Shown one piece after another: positions 26,587 through 36,606 of a stretch of 64,000 nucleotides of DNA. The notes under the pieces are model-generated. The model worked only from the letters and a program-made list of their open reading frames with translations, had not been told where the DNA came from and ran no database searches. A program made the position numbers and the translations under genes. Position 1 is the first letter of the stretch, and every line of letters starts with the position of its first letter. Source of the DNA: Myxococcus eversor (lineage in GTDB: Bacteria > Myxococcota > Myxococcia > Myxococcales > Myxococcaceae); the NCBI RefSeq assembly GCF_010894455.1, contig NZ_JAAIXY010000009.1, positions 248,001 through 312,000 of the forward strand, in the 5' to 3' direction.

Positions 26587-27366
26587 TCAGCCCTCGTCCT
26601 CGGCGCCTCGACGCAACCCCAGCATCTTGCGCAGCTCCCGTGCGGACTGGCGGCTGATCTCCACCGCGTGTCCCCGAGCCGTGCGCGCCAGGTACCCACC
26701 CGTCTCCAATGGCTCCAGCCGCGCGACATGGCGCAGGTTGAGCAGCGCCCTGCGGTGCACGCGGTGGAACAACTCCTCGGGCAGCTTCTCCGCCAGCTCG
26801 TTGAGGGTGAAGTCGGTGAGGAACTCGCCCTGCGTGGTGAACACCGTCACCAGCTCGTCGTCGAGCGATGCGTGGGAAATCGTCTCCGGGTCCACCAGGA
26901 CGATGCCCTGCCGCGTGGGGATGGGCAGCCGTGGCAGCGCGCGCGGTGGCGGCGCGGCCTTCTCCGGAGACGGTGTGGTGTCGCGCGGGCGGGCATCGGC
27001 CTCCAGTCGCGCGCGGGTGCGCTCCAGGGCCTTCTGCAGTCGCGCGGGCTCCACGGGCTTGAGCACGTAGTCCACGGCGCCGTGCTCGAAGGCCTCCACG
27101 GCGTGCTCGGCGTGCGCGGTACACAGCACCACGCGCGGGCGTCCCTCGGGCAGGAGGGCCAGCGCGTCCAGTCCGCTGAGGCCGGGCATGTGGATGTCCA
27201 GCAGCACCACGTCCACGCCGCCCGCGCGCACCGCGGCGAGCACGGCCTCTCCATCCGCCGCCTCGCCGCACACCTCCACGTCGGGCAGGGCGCCCAAGAG
27301 GCGCGACAGCCGCTTGCGGGCGAGCAGCTCGTCATCCGCGATGAGGACTCGCAGTGGTGGGCTCAT
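26587..27366 (-). CDS. LytTR-family response regulator
   Basis: A 259-residue two-component regulator. The receiver domain (residues 5-118) has acidic pocket Asp11-Asp12, phosphoacceptor Asp57 (VVLLDIHMPG) and a Lys in VLKPVEP. A Pro-rich linker (about 125-155) leads to a LytTR DNA-binding domain (about 155-250: ISHASLDDELVTVFTTQGEF, LPEELFHRVHRRALLNLRHV). LytTR regulators bind 9-bp direct repeats upstream of targets; no obvious repeat is seen nearby. Its ATG overlaps the stop of the kinase gene by four bases (ATGA), so the two are coupled. Confidence 0.95.
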   Translation of the reverse strand: MSPPLRVLIADDELLARKRLSRLLGALPDVEVCGEAADGEAVLAAVRAGGVDVVLLDIHMPGLSGLDALALLPEGRPRVVLCTAHAEHAVEAFEHGAVDYVLKPVEPARLQKALERTRARLEADARPRDTTPSPEKAAPPPRALPRLPIPTRQGIVLVDPETISHASLDDELVTVFTTQGEFLTDFTLNELAEKLPEELFHRVHRRALLNLRHVARLEPLETGGYLARTARGHAVEISRQSARELRKMLGLRRGAEDEG

Positions 27367-28418
27367 GTGACGACTCCATGCAGGGGGCCCGAGCGGGGCA
27401 GGGTGACGGTGACGCGGGTGCGGCCTTTTTCACTGCTCAACGCCAGGTGCGCACGGTCGCCATAGGCGAGGGCCAGGCGGCGCTCCACGGTGGGCAGGCC
27501 CGCGCTGCCTTCGCGAGGGCCCTTGGACGCTCCGGGGTTCTCAATCGCCACCTCCACGTCCTGCTCGTGGACGCGGACGCCCAGCGAGAGCAGGCCCCGG
27601 TGGCCCGCGGCCGGGCCGTGCTTCACCGCGTTCTCCGCCAGCGGCAGCAGCACGAGCGGCGGCACCTGCACGTTCTCCGCGCCCGTGGACACGTCCAGCG
27701 TGAGCTGGAACAGCTCCGGGTCTCTCAGGAGGTGCAGGTCGAAGAGGGTGCGCATCAGCGCCAGCTCTTCCGACAGGGGCCACGTGGCCTTGCGCACGCC
27801 GGCGAGCACCGAGCGCAGCATGGTGGACAGCCGCAGCACGGCGGCCTCGGCCACGGCGCCGTCCTCGCGGCACCACTCGGCGATGGCGTTGAGCGTGTTG
27901 AAGAGGAAGTGCGGGTCCAGGTGGCTGCGCAGCGCGAGCAGTTGCGCCTGCTCCGCCTCCAGCGCGAAGCGGGCCGCTCGGGCGCGCTCCTTCGCGAGTG
28001 ACTCCTCGAAGCCGATGTCCCGCCCCAGCCCCCAGCCGCCCACCAGGAACAGCGCGTTGCACACGATGAGGTTGGTGGGCTGCGTCAGGAAGGTGGGCCC
28101 CATGCCCAGGAGCTTCGGCAGCACGAAGCCGGAGGTGAGCACCACGCCGCTGCCCACGGTGCCGTACATCAGCACGCGCACTCCGCCGTGGCTCAAGTCC
28201 AGGCCGCCCGGGAAGAGGATGCGGTAGGAGACGGGGGCCACGCCCACGAAGAGCAGGCACATCAGCACGCCCAGGTGGGGCGCGAGCGGCTCGTGGCTGA
28301 AACTCGTCTGCGCGGCGACCAGGGGCGCGGACACCAGGAGGATGGGCACGAGCCTGCGGGGCTCCGCGAGGGCCCGCAGCGTGGCGCGGACGATGGACCC
28401 TTCAGGCTTCTCCGACAT
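27363..28418 (-). CDS. LytS-type membrane histidine kinase
   Basis: A 351-residue sensor kinase. Six hydrophobic segments (about residues 20-150) form the membrane sensor. The His_kinase (PF06580) domain starts near 175 with LRSHLDPHFLFNTLNAIAEW, the His in DPHFLFN being the phosphoacceptor, followed by a HATPase region (LLPLAENAVKHGP, GSAGLPTVERRLALAYG). Paired with the downstream LytTR regulator by a 4-bp overlap. Start ATG 28418 has GGAG very close upstream, so initiation could be weak. A short ORF for a 40-residue membrane peptide lies just upstream. Confidence 0.93.
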   Translation of the reverse strand: MSEKPEGSIVRATLRALAEPRRLVPILLVSAPLVAAQTSFSHEPLAPHLGVLMCLLFVGVAPVSYRILFPGGLDLSHGGVRVLMYGTVGSGVVLTSGFVLPKLLGMGPTFLTQPTNLIVCNALFLVGGWGLGRDIGFEESLAKERARAARFALEAEQAQLLALRSHLDPHFLFNTLNAIAEWCREDGAVAEAAVLRLSTMLRSVLAGVRKATWPLSEELALMRTLFDLHLLRDPELFQLTLDVSTGAENVQVPPLVLLPLAENAVKHGPAAGHRGLLSLGVRVHEQDVEVAIENPGASKGPREGSAGLPTVERRLALAYGDRAHLALSSEKGRTRVTVTLPRSGPLHGVVT

Positions 28419-28449
28419 GCTCCAGAGGGAGCCTACACCCTTGGACCGC

Positions 28450-28572
28450 TCACTGCGCGGGCTGCTCCTCCACCTCCAACTCGAAGGCATCGACGAGGAT
28501 GCTGCCCGCCAGGACGACGGGAAAGAGGAGGATGGCCGCGAGGACGAGGAGGGGCGTGGGCAGGGTGAGCAT
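28450..28572 (-). CDS. Candidate 40-residue membrane peptide
   Basis: A short ORF (MLTLPTPLLVLAAILLFPVV then a hydrophilic tail ending in ELEVEEQPAQ) encoding one strong transmembrane helix and an acidic C-terminus. GGAG lies six bases upstream of the ATG. It lies 31 bp upstream of the sensor-kinase gene on the same strand and may modulate that kinase, as small membrane peptides do in other systems. It could also be a chance ORF in GC-rich DNA. Confidence 0.4.
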   Translation of the reverse strand: MLTLPTPLLVLAAILLFPVVLAGSILVDAFELEVEEQPAQ

Positions 28573-28587
28573 TGCGGGCTCCGGAGT

Positions 28588-28608
28588 CTGGGCAGCATGC
28601 CTGCCCAG
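28588..28608 (-). terminator. Stem-loop downstream of hemG
   Basis: A perfect 8-bp stem with a 5-nt loop (28588-28595 with 28601-28608), 73 bp past the hemG stop and immediately upstream of the Shine-Dalgarno of the 40-residue ORF. No T-run, so it may be a weak terminator or a leader element. Confidence 0.4.
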
Positions 28609-28680
28609 TCTGACGTGGCCTCGGGCTCGCGCTGTCCCCTCCACCCTGGACGGTCGTTTCCCCGACTCGAGCAGTCGCCC

Positions 28681-30850
<2,170 letters not shown>

Positions 30851-30866
30851 CGGCGCGCGGGACGCG

Positions 30867-31451
30867 TCACGGATACAGCATCTGCGCCTGCCAGCCATCC
30901 GGCCCGCGCAGATACAGGTGTCGGTCGTGCAGGCGGCTGGTGCGCGAGTGCCAGAACTCGATGCGGTCCGGCACCACGCGGAAGCCGGACCAGTGCGGAG
31001 GCCGGGGCACGTCGCCCCCGGCGTAGCGCTGTTCGACTTCCTCCACGCGCGTCTCCAACTCGTCGCGCGAGCCCAGGCGCTGGCTCTGGAGGCTGGCCCA
31101 CGCGCCCACCTGGCTGCCGCGCGCTCGGCTCTTGAAGTACGCGTCCGCCTCCTCGTCGGAGACGACCTCCACGCGGCCCTCCACGCGAACCTGCTCCTCC
31201 AGCGGCTGCCAGTAGAAGCACAGCGCGGCGAAGGGATGGGCGAGCAGCTCGCGGCCCTTGCGGCTCTCGTGGTTGGTGAAGAACACGAAGCCGCGCGAAT
31301 CGAAGTCCTTGAGCAGCACGACGCGCGCGCTGGGGCGACCGTCGGGGCCCACGGTGGCCACCACCACCGCGTTGGGGTCCACCGGGATGGCCTTCTTGGC
31401 GCGCTCGAAGAGGTCCGAGAACCGCTGGATGGGGTCGGGAGGTATCAGCAC
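30867..31451 (-). CDS. pdxH: Pyridoxamine 5'-phosphate oxidase (FprA-like)
   Basis: A 194-residue FMN enzyme converting pyridoxine/pyridoxamine 5'-phosphate to pyridoxal 5'-phosphate. Family motifs VVLLKDFDSRGFVFFTN, SRKGRELLAHPFAALCFYW, VRVEGRVE and the C-terminal RLHDRHLYLRG are clear. In M. xanthus the gene next to csgA, fprA, encodes this family. Convergent with csgA, divergent from glgA. The near-minimal length (about 195-220 in family) is complete. Confidence 0.95.
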   Translation of the reverse strand: MLIPPDPIQRFSDLFERAKKAIPVDPNAVVVATVGPDGRPSARVVLLKDFDSRGFVFFTNHESRKGRELLAHPFAALCFYWQPLEEQVRVEGRVEVVSDEEADAYFKSRARGSQVGAWASLQSQRLGSRDELETRVEEVEQRYAGGDVPRPPHWSGFRVVPDRIEFWHSRTSRLHDRHLYLRGPDGWQAQMLYP

Positions 31452-31528
31452 GGGCGCAACATAAGGGACAGGAAAAGGGCGCGCACGTTCGCGGTTGACT
31501 CATCCCGTGCAACCGTCATCGTTGTCAC

Positions 31529-32962
31529 ATGAAGATTCTCTTCATCTCCTCGGAGGTGGCGCCGTTCTCCAAGACGGGAGGGCTGGGGGACGTGGCGGGG
31601 GCGCTGCCCGTCGCGCTCGCCGCCCTGGGCCATGACGTCAAGGTCGTCACCCCGCGTTACCGCGACTTGCGGGACGCAGGGCGGCTGTCGCCCACGGGGC
31701 AGTCGCTCCAGCTTCGCTTCCCCTTTGGAGAGCAGGGCGGCCCCATCCTCTCCGCGTGGGTGTCGGAGCGGCTGGAGGTCCTCTTCCTGGAGAACGAGTA
31801 CTTCTTCGGCAACCGCCAGGGCCTGTACGGCGATGCGTTGGGCGAGTTCGGCGACAACCCCCGGCGCTTCGCCTATCTGTCCGTGGGCGCGCTCCAGGCC
31901 GCCCAGCGGGTGGGTTTCGCGCCGGACATCATCCACGCGAACGACTGGCAGACGGGGCTCGTCCCGGTGGCGCTGCGCCGAGGCTTCCAGGCCACCGCGC
32001 TGGGCCGCGCCAAGAGCGTGTTCACCATCCACAACCTCGCGTACCAGGGCCAGTTCCCCAAGGACGCGATGGCGGACCTCGGCTTGCCGTGGGACCTGTT
32101 CACCTCCGAGGGAGGGCTGGAGTTCTACGACACGGTCAACCTGCTCAAGGGGGGCCTGGTCTTCGCCGACGCGCTCACCACGGTGTCGCCCACGTACGCG
32201 CGTGAAATCCAGACGCCCGAGCAGGGCTACGGCCTGGACGGCCTCCTGCGCCGCCGCGCCCACCGGCTGCACGGCATCCTCAACGGCGTGGACACCGACG
32301 AGTGGAACCCGGCCACGGACCCGTTCCTCCCCGCGCGCTTCACGCCCCGGGAGCTGGAGGGCAAGGCGGTGTGCAAGCGCGAGTTGCTCCAGCGCTTCGG
32401 GCTGCCGGCGGGCGACGCGCCGGTGTTCGCCATCGTCAGCCGGCTGGCGTGGCAGAAGGGCATGGACCTGCTCCTGGAGGCGCTGCCCTCCGCGCTCCAG
32501 GCGGATATCCGCTTCGTGGGCGTGGGCAGCGGCGAGGGCCCGCTGGAGGAGGGGATGCGCGCGTTGCAGGCCCGTTACCCGAAACAGGTCTCCGTGCACC
32601 TGGGGTTCGACCCGGCGCTGTCACATCTGGTGGAGGCGGGGGCGGACTTCTTCCTCATGCCCAGCCGGTATGAGCCGTGCGGCCTGAATCAGATGTACTC
32701 CCTGCGTTACGGGACGGTGCCCATCGTCCGGGCCACCGGCGGGCTGGTGGATACGGTGGAGGGAGGGCTGGACGGCAACGGAATCCTCTTCGAGGCCTTC
32801 CACCGGGCCGCCCTCCTGGCCGCCTTCCGCCGGGCCCTCTCCCTCTACGCGGACCCGCCCCGACTCGCGGATTTCAGGCGACGGGGCATGGAGAAGGACT
32901 TTTCCTGGGACGCGTCCGCCACCCGGTACGAGAGCCTGTATTCAGGTCTCGTGGCTGAATAA
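31529..32962 (+). CDS. glgA: Glycogen synthase (ADP-glucose)
   Basis: A 477-residue GT5 enzyme that extends alpha-1,4-glucan from ADP-glucose. The N-terminal ADP-glucose motif K15-T-G-G-L (EVAPFSKTGGLGDV), the GYGLDGLLRRRAHRLHGILNGVD region and the C-terminal EPCGLNQMYSLRYG motif are present. No Shine-Dalgarno is visible before ATG 31529; a TTGACT element (31495-31500) sits so close that transcription might begin at or near the ATG, which would give a leaderless mRNA. Divergent from pdxH; no other glycogen genes are near. Confidence 0.96.
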   Translation: MKILFISSEVAPFSKTGGLGDVAGALPVALAALGHDVKVVTPRYRDLRDAGRLSPTGQSLQLRFPFGEQGGPILSAWVSERLEVLFLENEYFFGNRQGLYGDALGEFGDNPRRFAYLSVGALQAAQRVGFAPDIIHANDWQTGLVPVALRRGFQATALGRAKSVFTIHNLAYQGQFPKDAMADLGLPWDLFTSEGGLEFYDTVNLLKGGLVFADALTTVSPTYAREIQTPEQGYGLDGLLRRRAHRLHGILNGVDTDEWNPATDPFLPARFTPRELEGKAVCKRELLQRFGLPAGDAPVFAIVSRLAWQKGMDLLLEALPSALQADIRFVGVGSGEGPLEEGMRALQARYPKQVSVHLGFDPALSHLVEAGADFFLMPSRYEPCGLNQMYSLRYGTVPIVRATGGLVDTVEGGLDGNGILFEAFHRAALLAAFRRALSLYADPPRLADFRRRGMEKDFSWDASATRYESLYSGLVAE

Positions 32963-32997
32963 TGGGTGCGGATAGAAAATCGCAGTAGGCTTGTGCC

Positions 32998-33915
32998 GTG
33001 GCGGAAGCTCCGGACCTGGGTGGTTATGAGGTAGTCGGCCGGTTGGCTGTCGGCGGCATGGCGGAGGTGTACCAGGCGAGAGCCCGGTCCACGACGCAGA
33101 GGTCGCCCGGCGAGCCAGACGAAGTCGTCATCAAACGACTGCATCCGTCGTTTCGCAGCGACACGGCCTATGTGAAGGCCTTCGTCGACGAGGCGAAGCT
33201 GACGGTGCGCTTGAGACATGCGCACATCGTCCGGACGTTCCGCCTGTTCAAGGCGGGGCCGGACTACCTGATGGTGCAGGAGCTCGTGAGTGGCCGGACG
33301 CTCGGCTACATGCAGGAGCTGTTGCTCAAGGCCGGCGCGGCGATGCCGCCCGAGTCCGCCTGCTACATCGCCTGGTGCATGCTCAAGGCGCTCGACTACA
33401 TCCATCGGGCGAAGGTGGGGGAGAACGGCGCCACCATCGTCCACCGCGACGTGAATCCGGCCAACGTGCTGCTGGGCATCAACGGAGACGTGAAGGTGAC
33501 GGACTTCGGCGTGGCGGAAGTGGAAGGGATGATGCGCGGTGACGCGGGGGCGCTGCGCGGCACGCTGCCGTACATGAGCCCCGAGCAGGTGCTGGGGCAG
33601 GCGGTGGATTCGCGCACGGACCTGTACGCGGTGGGCGTCATCCTGTGGGAGTTGTTCGCCAGCCGGCGGCTGCACACCGGGGACAACGAGTCGGACCTGA
33701 TGCACCGGGTGCGCGACGGGCGGGTGCCGCTCTTGTCGTCGGTGACGTCGGACCTGCCGGACTACGCGGTGCAGGTGGTGCGCAAGGCGCTGTTCGCGGA
33801 CCGGGTGCGGCGCTTCCAGACGGCGGCGGAGTTCATCAAGGCGCTGGAGGCGCTGTCCCGTCGAGCGGGTTGGCCCCTCACGGTGGAGGCACTCCAGCCC
33901 CTGCTGGGCGGCTGA
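32998..33915 (+). CDS. Ser/Thr protein kinase (Pkn type)
   Basis: A 305-residue eukaryote-like kinase with GTG start. Glycine loop ([11 protein letters not shown], 15-25), Lys46 (VVIKRL), [11 protein letters not shown] catalytic loop, DFG (TDFGVAE) and an APE-like PYMSPEQ are all present, so it should be active. There is no transmembrane segment or C-terminal sensor domain: it ends soon after the kinase fold. Its stop overlaps the next ATG by one base (TGATG), coupling it to an LEA-like lipoprotein. Substrate unknown; myxobacteria encode about 100 such kinases. Confidence 0.92.
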   Translation: MAEAPDLGGYEVVGRLAVGGMAEVYQARARSTTQRSPGEPDEVVIKRLHPSFRSDTAYVKAFVDEAKLTVRLRHAHIVRTFRLFKAGPDYLMVQELVSGRTLGYMQELLLKAGAAMPPESACYIAWCMLKALDYIHRAKVGENGATIVHRDVNPANVLLGINGDVKVTDFGVAEVEGMMRGDAGALRGTLPYMSPEQVLGQAVDSRTDLYAVGVILWELFASRRLHTGDNESDLMHRVRDGRVPLLSSVTSDLPDYAVQVVRKALFADRVRRFQTAAEFIKALEALSRRAGWPLTVEALQPLLGG

Positions 33916-34403
33916 TGCGCGCGCGTCGCGAGCTGTTGACGGTGTTGATGGGTGCCGCCCTGGTGGGCTCCGGGTGCCTGGGCGCGGTGCCCTTCCAGCC
34001 GCGCGCGTATGACGACGCGGTGCGGGTCGAGTCGCTGAGCGTGGACTTCCATGCGGACGGCTCGGGCGTGCTCGACGTGGGGCTTCAGGTGAAGAACCCG
34101 TCGTCGGACGCGGCCACGCTCACGTCGGTGGACTTCGAGCTGTGGGTGGACGGACGGCGAGTCGCCGCGGGGCAGCAGCATGTAGACGCGGCGCTGCCTC
34201 CCGATGGGAATGCTCCGCTGCGCGTGCTCTTCCCGCTGGCCGCCGAGCGCGTCACCGCCGTCACCGGAGATGCGGCGGTGCCGGTGCGCGTGCGCGGTGG
34301 CGTGGTGCTGCGCTTCGGGCGCACGGAGCGGCGCGCGCCCTTCCGGGTGCAGGGCTCGCAGAAGCTGACGCATGTGCCGCCGCTCGACAGCGCGGGCGAC
34401 TGA
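33915..34403 (+). CDS. LEA/WHy-like lipoprotein
   Basis: A 162-residue lipoprotein with lipobox GSGC (Cys about 21). The remainder is a single immunoglobulin-like beta-domain of the LEA-2/WHy type: SLSVDFHADGSGVLDVGLQVKNPSS, then VDFELWVDGRRVAAGQ, and a C-terminal strand with RAPFRVQG. LEA-2-like lipoproteins in bacteria are envelope proteins of unclear role. It is translationally coupled to a Ser/Thr kinase. A larger relative of the same family lies at 40132-40974 in this window. Confidence 0.75.
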   Translation: MRARRELLTVLMGAALVGSGCLGAVPFQPRAYDDAVRVESLSVDFHADGSGVLDVGLQVKNPSSDAATLTSVDFELWVDGRRVAAGQQHVDAALPPDGNAPLRVLFPLAAERVTAVTGDAAVPVRVRGGVVLRFGRTERRAPFRVQGSQKLTHVPPLDSAGD

Positions 34404-34422
34404 AGCGCGCGGGCCGTGCCGC

Positions 34423-35766
34423 TCAGGACTTGGCGGCCGAGGACTCCGCGCGAGTCTCCTTGGCGCGGGGCTCCTTGCCGGGCGTGGCGCTCTTGAGCCG
34501 GGACATGCGCACGCGGTCGATGCGGGCGCCTTCCTTGTTGGACACGACGAACTGCCAGCCGTTGTACGTGAAGCGCTCGCCCACGTCGGGCAGGTGTCCC
34601 GCCAGCGATGACAGGTAGCCGCCCAGCGTGTCGAAGTCGCCCTCGGGCAGCGGGAAGCCGAAGGCCTGGGTGAAGCGGTCCACCTCCATGGCGGCGTCCA
34701 CCATGAAGCTGCCGTCGGCCATCTTCTCCACCTGCTTCTCCTCCACCTCGAACTCGTCGCCGATGTCGCCGACGATTTCGCGCAGGATGTCCTCCAGCGT
34801 GACGATTCCCATGAAGCCGCCGTACTCGTCGACGACGATGGCCATGTGAATCTTGCGCTTCTGCATGTCGCGCAGCAGGTCGCCGATGGGCTTCATCCAC
34901 GGCACGAAGTGCGCCGGGCGGATGATGTCCTGCAGGACGATGAGCTCCGGGTGCTGGAGCAGCGGGATGATGTCGCGCGCGTGCAACACACCGATGATGT
35001 GGTCCACGTCGTCCCGGTACACGGGGATGCGCGAGTGGTTCTCCTCGGCCAGGAGTCGCAGCAGGTCCTCGGAGGAGATGGTGCTGTCCACCGTGACGAC
35101 TTCCGTGCGCGGCACCATGACGTCACGGCAGCGCTTGTCGGACAGCTCGAAGATGGAGCGGATGAGCTGCGGGGCGCTCTTGTCGACCTCGTTCTTCGCC
35201 GCCTGCGCGGCCAGGAGCTTCTCCAACTCCTCCAGCGGCGGAGGCGGGGGCTCGAAGCGCAGCGTGCGGCCGAACGTGCGCGCCACCAGGTTGAGCACCC
35301 CCAGCACGAAGCGCATGGGCGGATACAGCACCGTCACCAGCAGCGACACGACGCCGGACAACCGCATCGCCCAACGCTCCGGGTTGGCGTTGGCGAGCCC
35401 GCGCATGGTGACTTCCATGAGGCTGGCCAGCACGCCGACGAACAGCGCGCCCGCGGCGACGGTGGCCACCGGCAACCAGGCGGCCTCACCGTAGCGCGTC
35501 AAATCCAGCATGCGCGGCGGGACGAAGGCGCCGATGGCCGCGGCGAGGAAGCCGCTCAGCAGCGTGCCCAGGCGCAGCGCGGTGGCGGTGGCCTCGCGCT
35601 CCGTCTTGTGGCGCAGGACGCGGCGGCTCGACGCGCCGGGATGCTGCTCCGCCAACTCCTGGGCGCGCAGGTCGGAGGTTCCGTAAAGCGCGGACTCCGC
35701 CGCGGCGACCAGAGACCTGACGAAGCACAGCGCCAGGCAGGCGACCCAGAGGGCCCAGGTAGGCAT
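34423..35766 (-). CDS. CNNM/CorC-type transporter (hemolysin C family)
   Basis: A 447-residue inner-membrane protein. An N-terminal DUF21 membrane domain with about four helices (residues 1-170) is followed by a CBS pair (about 205-325, MVPRTEVVTVDSTIS, HSRIPVYRDDVDHIIGVLHARD, HMAIVVDEYGGFMGIVTLEDILREIVGDI) and a CorC_HlyC C-terminal domain (about 340-425). The family exports Mg2+/Co2+ or supports their balance. A Lys/Arg/Ser-rich tail follows. The Glu-rich CBS linker is intact. The neighbouring genes on both sides are transcribed from the other strand. Confidence 0.92.
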   Translation of the reverse strand: MPTWALWVACLALCFVRSLVAAAESALYGTSDLRAQELAEQHPGASSRRVLRHKTEREATATALRLGTLLSGFLAAAIGAFVPPRMLDLTRYGEAAWLPVATVAAGALFVGVLASLMEVTMRGLANANPERWAMRLSGVVSLLVTVLYPPMRFVLGVLNLVARTFGRTLRFEPPPPPLEELEKLLAAQAAKNEVDKSAPQLIRSIFELSDKRCRDVMVPRTEVVTVDSTISSEDLLRLLAEENHSRIPVYRDDVDHIIGVLHARDIIPLLQHPELIVLQDIIRPAHFVPWMKPIGDLLRDMQKRKIHMAIVVDEYGGFMGIVTLEDILREIVGDIGDEFEVEEKQVEKMADGSFMVDAAMEVDRFTQAFGFPLPEGDFDTLGGYLSSLAGHLPDVGERFTYNGWQFVVSNKEGARIDRVRMSRLKSATPGKEPRAKETRAESSAAKS

Positions 35767-35820
35767 AGAGGCCCGTTCTTAACCCGTGCTAAGGGTCCGT
35801 TCCACCCCGCTGGAGCCCCG

Positions 35821-36606
35821 ATGCCCGCTCGCGTGTATTCCCTTGGAGCACTCCTGGCCCTCCTCGTGCCCGCCGTCGCTGGCGCGTGGCCGGTGGACAT
35901 GGTCCTCCCGCTGGAGGCGGGCAAGGAGCGCTTCCAGAAGCTGGCGGCCGTGGAATGGGTGGAGGTGGAGGACGCCTCCATCGCCAGCGCGGAGGTGCTC
36001 CCGGGCACCAACGAACTGTTGCTCACCGGTCAGAAGGAAGGGCGCACGCTCCTCCTCCTGTTCGCGGAGGGGCGCTTCGCGGTGTGGCGCCTCACGGTGG
36101 GAAATCCGCCCGCGGAGGACGTGGCGCCCAAGCTGGCCTCCGCGCGCAAGGCGTGTCCGGACCTGAAGGCCACGCAGGGCGCGGAGCGCTCGCTCACGGC
36201 CACGGTGAAGGACGCCGCGTGTCGCGCCGCGCTGCTGGAGGTGCTGCGCACGGACGCTTACGTGGCGCGGGAGTTGGAGCTGACCTTCGACGTGCCGGCG
36301 CTCCAGGAGCAGCTCGCCTCGGTCGTCTCGGCGCTCCAGCCGCTGGGGTTGGAGGCGAGCTACAGCGGCGCGGGCCTGGTGGTGACGGGCACCGCGAGCC
36401 GCGAGGACTGGCGCCGCTCACTGTGGGAGCTGTTCCGCCGCTCCGTGGGCCGCGTGCCGCTGGAGGACCGGGTGGAGCTGAAGGCCCCGGAACCTCCCGC
36501 CGCCGTGCCGGACGCGGGCCCCGCCGTCCAGGTGGAGCCGCCGGTGGAGGTGGAGATCCTCTCTCCGCCTCCGAAGAAGGCGCCGCGCAAGAAGCGCGGA
36601 GGCTAG
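35821..36606 (+). CDS. Secreted protein with pilus-assembly/secretin N-terminal domain
   Basis: A 261-residue exported protein. The signal peptide is MPARVYSLGALLALLVPAVA. Residues about 30-90 (MVLPLEAGKERFQKLAAVEW then VLPGTNELLLTGQKEGRT) match the CpaC/RcpA-like 'pilus formation protein N-terminal' beta-domain that normally precedes a secretin. A second repeat-like domain (about 155-210, YSGAGLVVTGTASRED) resembles BON/secretin N-domains. A Pro-rich, Lys-rich tail ends the protein. There is no secretin barrel, so it is a stand-alone periplasmic module. Its stop overlaps the convergent lipoprotein gene by 4 bp. Confidence 0.7.
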   Translation: MPARVYSLGALLALLVPAVAGAWPVDMVLPLEAGKERFQKLAAVEWVEVEDASIASAEVLPGTNELLLTGQKEGRTLLLLFAEGRFAVWRLTVGNPPAEDVAPKLASARKACPDLKATQGAERSLTATVKDAACRAALLEVLRTDAYVARELELTFDVPALQEQLASVVSALQPLGLEASYSGAGLVVTGTASREDWRRSLWELFRRSVGRVPLEDRVELKAPEPPAAVPDAGPAVQVEPPVEVEILSPPPKKAPRKKRGG

